From CAVVDT01 sp963747005 (GTDB lineage: Bacteria > Pseudomonadota > Alphaproteobacteria > Rhizobiales > Aestuariivirgaceae), in assembly GCA_963747005.1 (NCBI GenBank), contig CAVVDT010000007.1, positions 310,001 through 374,000 on the forward strand: a stretch of 64,000 bases of DNA. Reading direction: 5' to 3'. The notes beneath the pieces were generated by a model. It did not search any database. It was not told the origin of the DNA and saw only the letters and a program-made list of their open reading frames with translations. The position numbers were made by a program, and so were the translations under genes. The stretch's first letter is position 1, and every line of letters starts with the position of its first letter. Shown piece after piece: positions 46,378 through 54,638 of this stretch.

Positions 46378-47556
46378 TCACTCGGCGGGTGCTGCTTGAG
46401 GTTGCGACTTCTTTTTGCTCAGGACCGCATCGGAAATCGACGCCGGTAGGGGCCTGGGCGTCTCCAGCAGACCGATGACCGGAATGACGATCAGGAAGGT
46501 GAAGAAGTACCAGAAGGTGGCCAGCCGCCCGACCAGGATCCAGTTGCCCTCCGGCGGGTTGGCGCCGACGATGCCGAGAATGATGGCATCGAGCACCAGC
46601 AGCCAGAAGAACTGGCGGAAGATCGGCCGGTAGGTGCCCGAGCGCACCTTGGAGGTATCGAGCCACGGCAGCGCCAGCAGCAAGAGGATCGAGGAGAACA
46701 TGGCGATGACGCCCAACAGCTTGTTGGGGATCGAACGCAGGATGGCGTAGTAGGGGAGGAAGTACCATTCCGGCACGATATGGGTGGGCGTCTGCAGCGG
46801 GTTGGCCGGCACGTAGTTGATCGACTCGCCCAGGAGGTTGGGCAGGAAGAACACCAGCACCGCATAGGCCATGAGGAAGGCGACGATCGCGAACAGGTCC
46901 TTCATGGTGTAGTAGGGATGGAACGGCACCGTGTCCTGGCCCGACTTCACCTCGACCCCGGTGGGGTTGTTGTTACCGGGCACATGCAGCGCCCAGATGT
47001 GCAGCACCACCAGCCCGACCAGAACGAAGGGCAGGAGGTAATGCAGCGAGAAGAAGCGTTGCAGGGTGGCGTTGTCCACCGAAAAGCCGCCCCACAGCCA
47101 GGTGACGATGACGTTGCCGAAGAACGGCACGGCCGAGAACAGGTTGGTGATCACCTTGGCGGCCCAGAAGCTCATCTGGCCCCACGGCAGCACGTACCCC
47201 ATGAAGGCGGTGGCCATCATCACCAGCAGGATGATGACACCGAGCATCCACAGAACCTCGCGCGGGGCCTTGTGCGAACCGTAGTAGATACCGCGGAACA
47301 GGTGGATATAGACCGCCAGGAAGAACATCGAACCGCCGTTGGCGTGCATGTAGCGCAACAGCCAGCCGTAGTTCACATCGCGCATGATGTGCTCGGTGGA
47401 GTTGAAGGCCATGGTCGATTCGGGCGTGAAGTGCATCACCAGCACGATGCCGGTGAGGATCTGGATCACCAGCATGACCGCCAGGATGCCGCCGAAGGTC
47501 CACCAGTAGTTGAGGTTCTTGGGGGTCGGGAAATCCATCGCCTGGCCGCGCATCAT
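46378..47556 (-). CDS. petB: Cytochrome b of the bc1 complex; N terminus probably frameshifted
   Basis: A 392-residue portion of the quinone-reactive membrane subunit. Helices A-H, MHFTPE, paired haem histidines (LLRYMHANGGSMFF, VLHIWALHVPGNN) and the Qo motif PEWYFLPYYAILRS are intact. ATG 47556 has no ribosome site and lacks the usual first 25 residues. Codons just upstream in the same frame read ENPLARWLDSRLPILS, which fits a cytochrome b N terminus, but no start codon exists there. The expected start, ATG 47632 (MSGHSSYE), lies one base out of frame. A one-base change between about 47590 and 47620 would join them. Confidence 0.93.
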   Translation of the reverse strand: MMRGQAMDFPTPKNLNYWWTFGGILAVMLVIQILTGIVLVMHFTPESTMAFNSTEHIMRDVNYGWLLRYMHANGGSMFFLAVYIHLFRGIYYGSHKAPREVLWMLGVIILLVMMATAFMGYVLPWGQMSFWAAKVITNLFSAVPFFGNVIVTWLWGGFSVDNATLQRFFSLHYLLPFVLVGLVVLHIWALHVPGNNNPTGVEVKSGQDTVPFHPYYTMKDLFAIVAFLMAYAVLVFFLPNLLGESINYVPANPLQTPTHIVPEWYFLPYYAILRSIPNKLLGVIAMFSSILLLLALPWLDTSKVRSGTYRPIFRQFFWLLVLDAIILGIVGANPPEGNWILVGRLATFWYFFTFLIVIPVIGLLETPRPLPASISDAVLSKKKSQPQAAPAE

Positions 47557-47647
47557 GGAGAGGATGGGCAGGCGCGAATCCAGCCAGCGGGCAAGAGGAT
47601 TCTCTGAATTCGTAGGAGGAGTGTCCGCTCATTTCTTAAAGCCCCTG

Positions 47648-48208
47648 TCAGCCGATCTGGACGTGCGTGTCGGAGATGTACTTGTACACGGGAACGTGCA
47701 GGTTCTCCGGTGCCGGCCCCTGGCGAATGCGCCCGGCGGTGTCGTAGATCGAGCCGTGGCAGGGGCAGAACCAGCCGTTATAGGGGCCCTGCTCGCCCAG
47801 CGGCACGCAGCCCAGGTGAGTGCACACGCCGAGCTGGATCAGGAACTGTTCCTTGCCGCCGACGACGCGGTTCTCATCGGTGGCGGTGGCGTTGTCGGCG
47901 AGGTTGGCGTTGCGGGCCACGGGATCCTTGAGATCGGTGAGGGGGGTCGACTTGGCTTCCTCGATCTCCTTGGGCGTGCGATGGCGCACGAACACCGGAT
48001 TGCCCCGCCACTTGATGGTGACGGACTGGCCTTCGGCGATCTTGTCGAGATCGACCTCGACGGAAGACAGCGCCAGCACCGAGGCGTCCGGGTTCATCTG
48101 GTCAACGAAGGGCCAGATCGCGAGGACGGTGCCCACGCCGCCAATGGCGCCGGTGGCAATATAGAGAAAATCCCGCCTGTTGCCTTCTGCAGTATCAATT
48201 GTCGACAC
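47648..48208 (-). CDS. petA: Rieske iron-sulfur subunit of the bc1 complex
   Basis: A 186-residue subunit that takes electrons from ubiquinol at Qo. A twin-arginine-type N terminus (RRDFLYIATGAIGGVG, R11-R12) forms the membrane anchor. The 2Fe-2S ligands are complete: CTHLGC (C129, H131, C134) and CPCHGS (C148, H151, with C150 for the disulfide). GTG 48208 with GGGGAAA upstream gives a length in the usual range; the longer frame to 48424 is unlikely. It is the first gene of petABC, divergent from trmL. Confidence 0.95.
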   Translation of the reverse strand: MSTIDTAEGNRRDFLYIATGAIGGVGTVLAIWPFVDQMNPDASVLALSSVEVDLDKIAEGQSVTIKWRGNPVFVRHRTPKEIEEAKSTPLTDLKDPVARNANLADNATATDENRVVGGKEQFLIQLGVCTHLGCVPLGEQGPYNGWFCPCHGSIYDTAGRIRQGPAPENLHVPVYKYISDTHVQIG

Positions 48209-48422
48209 GATCGTGGTTTCCCCAACGGTTTGCTGTTCGAACCTTGCCGGCGCCGGGATTTTGGAATCCGGGCCCCCTTCCGGCGTTTTCCGGGGCGTGT
48301 TTTGGCATCGCATGACCGGAAAGTCCAGCCATGAAGTGTCGCACGTCGGAGGATATTTCCGCCGCCGCCGCGAGGGCCCGGTAGAAGGAATGCCGAGGAT
48401 GCGCGGCAAAAGGTGAAATGTC

Positions 48423-48911
48423 ATGATCGAGATCGCCCTCTACCAGCCCGACATCGCGCCCAACACTGCCACAATCTTGCGGCTCGCTGCCTGCCTGGGG
48501 GTGCAGGTACGAATCATCGAGCCGGCCGGCTTCCTGTGGTCCGAAGCCACATTCCGGCGGGCCGGAATGGACTATCTCGACAAGGCCGACGTGGTGCGCG
48601 AGGCGAGCTTTTCAACCTTTGCCGCCGGCATCGCCGGGCGACGGCTGGTTCTCTTCACCACCAGGGGGGACAGGGCCTATACGCAGTTCCGGTTTGCCGA
48701 TGGCGATGTGCTGATGTTCGGGCGCGAGAGCGCCGGGGTGCCGGCCGAGGTGGCGGTGAGTGCCGATCATCGCCTCGTCATCCCCATGCGGCCGGGCCTC
48801 AGGTCGATCAATGTGGCACTGGCGGTGGCCATGGCGACGGGCGAGGCGTTGCGGCAGACCGGCGGCTTCAGCTACAACGCCGCGCCAGATGATGAAGGGG
48901 GCAGGACATGA
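48423..48911 (+). CDS. trmL: tRNA (cytidine(34)-2'-O)-methyltransferase
   Basis: A 162-residue SPOUT methyltransferase that 2'-O-methylates the wobble base of leucine tRNAs. The N terminus IALYQPDIAPNTATILRLAACLG and the knot region MFGRESAGVP and MRPGLRSINVALAVAMATGEALRQ are characteristic. Length matches E. coli TrmL (157). AAGGTGA lies 6 bases before ATG 48423. The stop overlaps the start of the serine hydrolase gene (ATGA). It diverges from petA across 214 bp with no other gene. Confidence 0.93.
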   Translation: MIEIALYQPDIAPNTATILRLAACLGVQVRIIEPAGFLWSEATFRRAGMDYLDKADVVREASFSTFAAGIAGRRLVLFTTRGDRAYTQFRFADGDVLMFGRESAGVPAEVAVSADHRLVIPMRPGLRSINVALAVAMATGEALRQTGGFSYNAAPDDEGGRT

Positions 48912-50104
48912 CATCAAGCGACAACGGATTGATGCACGGCGCACCGCCGGCGCCCGAGGCGCAGGTGACGCTCGGCAACTGGCGGCTGCCGCCGTTCAAC
49001 CGCTGGGCCTTTTCGCGGGTGCGCGAACTGATCCCGACAGCGGCGATCGCCGCAGCGGGCGGGGCGGCGCGGCTCAGCGAAAGCCGTGACTTGAGCGGCC
49101 TTGCCATCACCCGCCCGGAAGGCGGCAGCACCGGCTTCGATGACTGGCTGGCCGAGACCTTCACCGACGGGCTGGCGGTGATCAGGGACGGAAACCTCCT
49201 TGTCGAGCTCTACCCCGGCGACCTCGCACCGGCGCGACCGCATATTGTCTTTTCAGTGTCGAAGTCGATCACCGCCATCGCCGCCGGCATCCTGGCGGGC
49301 AAGGGCCTGCTCGACCCGGACTGGCCGGTGACACGTCTCATCCCCGAGGCTGAGGCGTCGGCCTATGGCGATGCTTCGATCCGCCAGGTGCTCGACATGA
49401 CCGTATCGGTGGCCTTCGATGAGGACTATCTCGATCCGGAGAGCGTGTTTGCGCGCTATCGCGAGGCGATGATGTGGAACCTGCCGGCGCCGGGCGAGGC
49501 GATGAAGCCGGGCGACCTGCGCGGCTTCCTTTTAACCCTCAAGAAGGGGCCGCGCCAACATGGCGATGCCTTCCACTATGTCTCGCCCAACACCGACATG
49601 CTGGGCTGGCTCCTGGAGCGGGCCTCGGGCCGGCGCTATGCCGATCTCATCGCCGATCTCGTGTGGACCCCCATGGGGGCGCGCCACGAGGCCTGTGTGA
49701 CCCTCGACAGCCTCGGCGGGGCGCGAGCGGCAGGCGGGGTGTGCGTCAGCCTCACCGATCTCGCCCGCTTCGGCGAACTGGTGCTGAACCATGGCAGGAT
49801 CGACGGGCGGCAGGTCTGTCCGGCCGACTGGATCGAGGACCTGTGGACGGGCGGCGACCGCGAGGCCTGGCTCAAGGGCGACATGGCCTCGCTGTTCCCC
49901 GCCGGGCGCTACCGCTCCAAGTGGTATGCAACCGGTAGCGATCACTCAAGCCTTGCCGCCATCGGCATCCATGGCCAGTGGATCTGGATCGACCCCGAAA
50001 CCGGCGTCGTGATCGCCAAGCTGTCGTCGCAACCGCTGCCGGCGGACGACCGGCTCGACCATCTCACCATCGCCGGCCTCGACGCCATCGCGCGGGCCGT
50101 CTAG
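48908..50104 (+). CDS. Class C beta-lactamase-fold serine hydrolase
   Basis: A 398-residue serine hydrolase. The nucleophile motif SxxK is SVSK at 116-119, the second motif is in HYVSPNTDMLGWLLERASG, and HGQWIWID near the C terminus takes the place of the KTG triad. No signal peptide is visible, so it is probably cytoplasmic: an esterase, amidase or peptidase rather than a beta-lactamase. Homologues of this shape are often called 6-aminohexanoate-dimer hydrolase-like. It is coupled to trmL by a 4-base overlap and precedes hemF by 10 bp. Confidence 0.85.
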   Translation: MTSSDNGLMHGAPPAPEAQVTLGNWRLPPFNRWAFSRVRELIPTAAIAAAGGAARLSESRDLSGLAITRPEGGSTGFDDWLAETFTDGLAVIRDGNLLVELYPGDLAPARPHIVFSVSKSITAIAAGILAGKGLLDPDWPVTRLIPEAEASAYGDASIRQVLDMTVSVAFDEDYLDPESVFARYREAMMWNLPAPGEAMKPGDLRGFLLTLKKGPRQHGDAFHYVSPNTDMLGWLLERASGRRYADLIADLVWTPMGARHEACVTLDSLGGARAAGGVCVSLTDLARFGELVLNHGRIDGRQVCPADWIEDLWTGGDREAWLKGDMASLFPAGRYRSKWYATGSDHSSLAAIGIHGQWIWIDPETGVVIAKLSSQPLPADDRLDHLTIAGLDAIARAV

Positions 50105-50114
50105 ACAGGGCCCC

Positions 50115-51017
50115 ATGCACCAGGACGACGATATCCATACCCGGCTGGCGCCGCAAAAGGCCGAGGCGCAAGCCTGGTTCGAGGCCTTGCGCGACGATAT
50201 CTGCGCTCGCTTCGAGGCACTGGAAGATGAACTCGATCAAACGCCCATGGCCACCGAGGCGGCGGGGCGCTTTTATCGCAAGCCGTGGAACCGCAGCGAT
50301 GCCGGTGGCGACGACGGTGGCGGCGGCGTCATGGCGATGATGGAGGGAAGGGTTTTCGAGAAGGTAGGGGTGCATTGCTCCACCGTCCACGGTGAATTCT
50401 CGCCGGAATTCCGCAAGCAGATCCCCGGTGCCGAGGAAAACCCCAGCTTCTGGGCGTCAGGCATTTCGCTGATCGCCCATCCGTGGAACCCCAACGTGCC
50501 GTGCGCCCACATGAACACCCGCTTCGTGGTGACCTCGAAGCACTGGTTCGGCGGCGGCGGCGACCTGACGCCGGTGCTCGATCGGCGGCGTACCCAGGAA
50601 GACCCGGACTCGGTCGATTTCCACCGTGCCTTCGAAGCCGCGTGCATGGGCCACGGCTGCGCCGACTATCAGCGCTACAAGGCCTGGTGCGATGACTATT
50701 TCTACCTGCCGCACCGGGCCGAGCCGCGCGGTATCGGCGGCATCTTCTTCGACTATCTCGATACGGGCGACTGGGTGGGGGATTTTTCCTTCGTCCGCGA
50801 TGTGGGCCGGGCCTTTGCCGATATCTATCCGCGTCTCGTCGAACGCAACATGCGCAAACCCTGGACCGAGGCCGACCGCGAGGAACAGCTCATCCGGCGC
50901 GGGCGCTATGTGGAGTTCAACCTCCTCTATGACCGCGGCACACTGTTCGGGCTGAAGACCGGGGGCAATGTGGAGTCCATCCTGTCGTCGATGCCGCCGA
51001 CCGTCAGATGGCCATAA
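50115..51017 (+). CDS. hemF: Oxygen-dependent coproporphyrinogen III oxidase
   Basis: A 300-residue haem-biosynthesis enzyme converting coproporphyrinogen III to protoporphyrinogen IX with O2. Signatures: GGGVMAMMEGRVFEKVGVHCSTVHGEF, VPCAHMNTRFV, WFGGGGDLTPVL, YLPHRAEPRGIGGIFFDYL and YVEFNLLYDRGTLFGLKTGGNVESILSSMPP. It requires oxygen, consistent with a respiring aerobe with bc1. ATG 50115 follows CAGGGCCCC. The stop codon begins the left arm of the nested inverted repeat at 51015. Confidence 0.96.
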   Translation: MHQDDDIHTRLAPQKAEAQAWFEALRDDICARFEALEDELDQTPMATEAAGRFYRKPWNRSDAGGDDGGGGVMAMMEGRVFEKVGVHCSTVHGEFSPEFRKQIPGAEENPSFWASGISLIAHPWNPNVPCAHMNTRFVVTSKHWFGGGGDLTPVLDRRRTQEDPDSVDFHRAFEAACMGHGCADYQRYKAWCDDYFYLPHRAEPRGIGGIFFDYLDTGDWVGDFSFVRDVGRAFADIYPRLVERNMRKPWTEADREEQLIRRGRYVEFNLLYDRGTLFGLKTGGNVESILSSMPPTVRWP

Positions 51018-51285
51018 CCCGCGTTTCTCACACAGGCATGACCGTGACGGAGGCGAAAATGACGACAGGCAAGGCAGGGCGCGCAGCGCGTAGTGGTACT
51101 ACGGGCAAGCGGCCTAACGCAGCCTGTCGTCATTTTCGACCCGCCCGAAGGGTCGCGCGCGGCCGGCCGCCCGCGCCGGAAGCCGTCTCAACCGTAGTCC
51201 CTGCTACGCCTTTCGCCGCCTTCCAGCGCGGATCGGACTCGTCCGCGCACGATCACGGCCATGCCTGTGTGAGAAATGTGGGTTA
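51015..51285. repeat. Nested inverted-repeat element between hemF and an MFS gene
   Basis: Outer 33-bp arms (51015-51047 and 51253-51285) match at 30 of 33 positions. Inside lies a second inverted repeat with perfect 17-bp arms (51054-51070 and 51122-51138). Smaller hairpins follow: GACCC/GGGTC near 51139-51154 and GCGCGGA/TCCGCGC near 51220-51248. The left arm begins at the hemF stop codon and the right arm ends just before the MFS start (51288). No transposase is present; it could be a MITE-like element or a structured leader. Confidence 0.85.
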
Positions 51286-51287
51286 AC

Positions 51288-52442
51288 ATGAGCCCACGTC
51301 GGGCGAGCCTGGTGGCCGCGATGGTCACCGTCGTTGCCATCGACATCGCCATCGGGCTGACCTTCCCGCTGTTGTCGCTGATCCTCGAGGCGCGTGGGGT
51401 GAGCCCGCGCATCATCGGTCTCAATGCTGCCATGTCGCCGCTCGGCATCATCCTGACGGGCCCCTTGATCCCGCGCCTGACGGCGCAGTTCGGCGGCAAG
51501 CGGGTGGCGCTGGCGGCGATGCTGCTGGTGATGGCGTCGCTGGCAAGCTTTCCCCTCAGCGATGACCTGACGGTGTGGTTCGTCATGCGCTTCGTGCTCG
51601 GCGTGGCGGGGGGCGTCCTCTATTCATTGTCGGAAGCCTGGATCATGCATTTCGCCGAGGATGCTTCGCGCGGCCGCGTTACCGCCATCTATGCCAGCGT
51701 CCTGTCGCTGGGCTTTTCCATCGGCCCGTTCATCATTCCGTTCACCGGCATCGAAGGGCCGCTACCGTTCGTCATTGCCATCGCCATGGTGGGGGCGAGC
51801 ACGGTGCCGCTGTTCTTCATGCGGCTCGACGATGACGAGTTCTCCAACACCGAAGAAGGCGGCGGCTTTTTCGGTTTTGTGACGCGGGCGCCCCTGCTGT
51901 TGTTCGCGGTCGGCACCCTCACCCTGTTCGATGCGGTGATGCTGGCGTTCTTTCCGATCTACGGCCTCAGGAACGGTCTCAGCCTGCATGACGCGACCTG
52001 GCTCCTGGGTCTGGCGGTCGCCGGCAACGCGGTGTTGCAGTATCCGGTGGGGTGGCTCGCCGACAAGTGGTCGCGCAACGGCGTCTTGTGGGTGGCGGCG
52101 GTGATGACCGTTGGGCTGGCGCTGGCGCTGCCACTCACGGTGACCACATGGGCGATCTGGCCGGTGGCGCTGCTGCTGGGCTCATCGGCCTATGCCATCT
52201 ACACCGTGGCGCTGGTGACGCTGGGCGATGAATTCCGCGGCGCGCCGCTGATGGCCGGGTCGGCCGCTTTCGGCGTCATGTGGGGGGTGGGCGGCATCAT
52301 CGGCCCGCCGATCGCCGGCCAGGCGCTGGTCAGCGTCGGCCCCGACGGCATCGCCTGGTTCCTGGCGGCCTGCTACGCGCTGCTGGTCGCCGGGCTTGCG
52401 GTGAGCGGCGGAAAGCTGGTGCGGCGGCCCGCGCATGGCTGA
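51288..52442 (+). CDS. MFS transporter (first of a tandem pair)
   Basis: A 384-residue major facilitator of about 12 helices. The N terminus AMVTVVAIDIAIGLTFPLLSLILEARG and LNAAMSPLGIILTGPLIPRLTAQFGGKRV define the first two helices and loop; SEAWIMHFAEDASRGRVTAIYAS is the helix 4-5 region. It shares the same pattern as the next protein, so they are tandem paralogues. The substrate is unknown; relatives are putative drug or sugar exporters. ATG 51288 is immediately after the inverted-repeat element; ATG 51276 is in frame but lies within the repeat arm. Confidence 0.88.
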   Translation: MSPRRASLVAAMVTVVAIDIAIGLTFPLLSLILEARGVSPRIIGLNAAMSPLGIILTGPLIPRLTAQFGGKRVALAAMLLVMASLASFPLSDDLTVWFVMRFVLGVAGGVLYSLSEAWIMHFAEDASRGRVTAIYASVLSLGFSIGPFIIPFTGIEGPLPFVIAIAMVGASTVPLFFMRLDDDEFSNTEEGGGFFGFVTRAPLLLFAVGTLTLFDAVMLAFFPIYGLRNGLSLHDATWLLGLAVAGNAVLQYPVGWLADKWSRNGVLWVAAVMTVGLALALPLTVTTWAIWPVALLLGSSAYAIYTVALVTLGDEFRGAPLMAGSAAFGVMWGVGGIIGPPIAGQALVSVGPDGIAWFLAACYALLVAGLAVSGGKLVRRPAHG

Positions 52443-52491
52443 CATGCACCACATGCATTGACGAATAATCGGGCCCGGTCCACAAGCGGCC

Positions 52492-53655
52492 ATGAGTGAA
52501 GCTGTGGTTCTGACAAGGAGCGCCAGACAGCGCAATCTGGTGGCGGCCTGCGCGGCGGTCGTGGTCTTCGGCTTTGCCATGGGCCTGATGTTTCCGCTGT
52601 TGTCGCTGCTGCTCGAGCACCGTGGCCATGGCGATGCGCTGATCGGCCTCAACGCCGCCATGTCGCCGCTCGGCATTCTCGTGTTCTCGGGATTCATCCC
52701 CCTGGTGGCGCGGCGTTTCGGGGCCCGCGCGGTGACCATAAGCGCCGCGCTCGCCACCGCCGTCATCTTCCTTGGCTACAAGCTTCTGCCGAGCATCGAG
52801 GCGTGGTTCGTGCTGCGCTTTGCGCAAGGAATAACGGTCTCCACCCTGTTCGTCCTGAGCGAGGCCTGGGTGGTGAAATTCGCCGACGACCGCAGCCGCG
52901 GACGGGTGGTGGCCATCTATGCCTCGGCGTTGTCGGCCTCCTTCGGCGCCGGGCCGCTGATCATCGGCGTGATCGGCATCAACGGCTGGCTGCCGTTCAT
53001 CATCGGCATGGCCGTGCTGGTGGCGGCAGTCATCCCGATGGCCATGGTGCGCGAACCGCCCAACCCGGAATCGGCGCCAGGCGCCGCCTCGTCGGTCGTC
53101 AGCTTTGCCCGCAAGGCGCCGATGCTCCTGGCTGCTGTCGGCCTGTTCGCCATCTTCGATGCCGCCACCTTGAGCCTCATCCCGGTCTACGGCGTGCGCC
53201 TCGGCCTCGATGTCACGACAGCGGCCTATACACTTTCGGTGCTGATCATGGGCAACATTGCGCTGCAGCTTCCCATCGGCTGGCTGGCCGACCGCTTCGA
53301 CAGCCGCAAGGTGATGGCCGGCCTGGCGCTGGTAACGGCGCTGTTGCTGCTGTTGCTGCCGGCGGCCATGGGCAGTTTGTTCATGTGGCCGGTGCTGTTC
53401 GTCACCGGGGCGACCGGCTATGGCATCTATACCGTGGCGCTCGCCTCGCTGGGCGCGCGCTTCTCCGGCCATGAACTGGTGCAGGGCTCGGCGGCGTTCG
53501 CCACCATGTGGGGTTCGGGCGCACTGCTCGGCGCGGTCATCGGCGGCAGCATGATGACGTGGTTCGGCCCGCACGGACTGCCGTTGTCGCTGGCCACGGT
53601 GCTGGGGCTGTTCGTTGTCGGATCGGCGGTGAGGATGAGGATGCTGGCGCCGTGA
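52492..53655 (+). CDS. MFS transporter (second of a tandem pair)
   Basis: A 387-residue, 12-helix major facilitator paralogous to the preceding one: GLMFPLLSLLLEHRGHGDALIGLNAAMSPLG here versus GLTFPLLSLILEARG...IGLNAAMSPLG there, and SEAWVVKFADDRSRGRVVAIYASALS versus SEAWIMHFAEDASRGRVTAIYAS. Divergence along the chain points to an old duplication, with each copy kept. ATG 52492 lies 49 bp after the first. The stop overlaps the next gene (GTGA). Substrate unknown. Confidence 0.88.
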   Translation: MSEAVVLTRSARQRNLVAACAAVVVFGFAMGLMFPLLSLLLEHRGHGDALIGLNAAMSPLGILVFSGFIPLVARRFGARAVTISAALATAVIFLGYKLLPSIEAWFVLRFAQGITVSTLFVLSEAWVVKFADDRSRGRVVAIYASALSASFGAGPLIIGVIGINGWLPFIIGMAVLVAAVIPMAMVREPPNPESAPGAASSVVSFARKAPMLLAAVGLFAIFDAATLSLIPVYGVRLGLDVTTAAYTLSVLIMGNIALQLPIGWLADRFDSRKVMAGLALVTALLLLLLPAAMGSLFMWPVLFVTGATGYGIYTVALASLGARFSGHELVQGSAAFATMWGSGALLGAVIGGSMMTWFGPHGLPLSLATVLGLFVVGSAVRMRMLAP

Positions 53656-54638
53656 GGTATGCCGGCGAGATCGACATCAAGGCCGGTCCGCCGCCGGCGC
53701 GCCGGCGTGCCGGGCCGAGCCGGGCGGCCGGCGTCGGGTTCGCCCTGGCCGGGCCGGTGTGCTGGAGCTTGGGCGGGCTTTTGATCCGCATCACCCACGA
53801 CATCGATGCCTGGCAGATCATCTTCTACCGCTCGATCACGGTGCTCTTCGTCATGGGCACCTGGGTGTGGATGAACAATCGCGGCGCCTTGTGGCGCACC
53901 ATCTCGGAGGCCGGCATCAATGCCGTGGTGGCCGGCATCGCCGTCGGCTCGGCCGGCCTCGCCTTCGTGGTGGCGATCTTCTATACCACCGTGGCGCAGG
54001 CGATCTTCATGGTCGGCATCGCACCCTTCTGCTCGGCCGTGCTGGGCTGGTGGCTGTTGCGTGAGCGCCTGAGCCGCATCACCTGGGGCACCATGGTGAT
54101 CGCCGCCGCCGGCCTGTTCGTGATGCTCGGCGGCAACCTCAGGCCCGGCGAGGCGGTGGGCATCATCCTGGCGCTCTATTCGGCCTTCTGCTTTTCCTGC
54201 TACAGCGTCCTCCTGCGCTGGGGCCACAGGACCGACATGACCGTGGCGGTCATCTGGAATGCCATCTACCTGATCGTCTTCACGGCCGCGGTGATGTTGC
54301 TTCCCATTCCGCTGCGCAGCGCCCACGGGGTGGACTCACTCGCCGTCGGCTGGCAGAATCTGGCCATCATCGTGGTGATGGGCGCGGTGCAGCTTTCGCT
54401 GGGCATGATCCTGTTCACGCGCGGCTCACGCGTCGTGCCGGCGGCGGAACTGGCGCTGCTGGCGCTGATCGAGCCGACGCTGGGACCATTATGGGTATTC
54501 CTGGCGGTGGGTGAAGTGCCGCAGATCGGCACGCTGATCGGTGGCGCGGTCATCATGGGGGCCATCGTCATCCAGGTGCTGTTCGGCGGGCGCGGCGGAC
54601 CAGCGGTGCAACACGCGAAGCTGAGGAGAAGCAGGTAA
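53652..54638 (+). CDS. EamA/DMT-family transporter
   Basis: A 328-residue membrane protein with ten predicted helices in two EamA repeats (LAGPVCWSLGGLLIRITHDIDAWQIIFYRSITVLF and the second repeat VGIILALYSAFCFSCYSVLLRWGHR...LALIEPTLGPLWVFLAVGE). It probably exports a metabolite. GTG 53652 overlaps the MFS stop (GTGA); the frame is open to 53508 but inside the MFS gene. A proline/arginine-rich N-terminal leader of about 28 residues precedes helix 1. The stop is immediately followed by the next ATG (TAAATG). Confidence 0.88.
   Translation: MRYAGEIDIKAGPPPARRRAGPSRAAGVGFALAGPVCWSLGGLLIRITHDIDAWQIIFYRSITVLFVMGTWVWMNNRGALWRTISEAGINAVVAGIAVGSAGLAFVVAIFYTTVAQAIFMVGIAPFCSAVLGWWLLRERLSRITWGTMVIAAAGLFVMLGGNLRPGEAVGIILALYSAFCFSCYSVLLRWGHRTDMTVAVIWNAIYLIVFTAAVMLLPIPLRSAHGVDSLAVGWQNLAIIVVMGAVQLSLGMILFTRGSRVVPAAELALLALIEPTLGPLWVFLAVGEVPQIGTLIGGAVIMGAIVIQVLFGGRGGPAVQHAKLRRSR

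Noticed and set aside
45515..46768. Cytochrome c1 frame extended into petB
   Set aside because: The signal peptide at ATG 46354 fixes the real start; the extension is a shadow of petB.
51008..51286. 92-codon plus-strand frame through the nested repeat
   Set aside because: It is bounded exactly by the inverted-repeat arms, has Arg/Ala/Pro-rich low-complexity content and no ribosome site.
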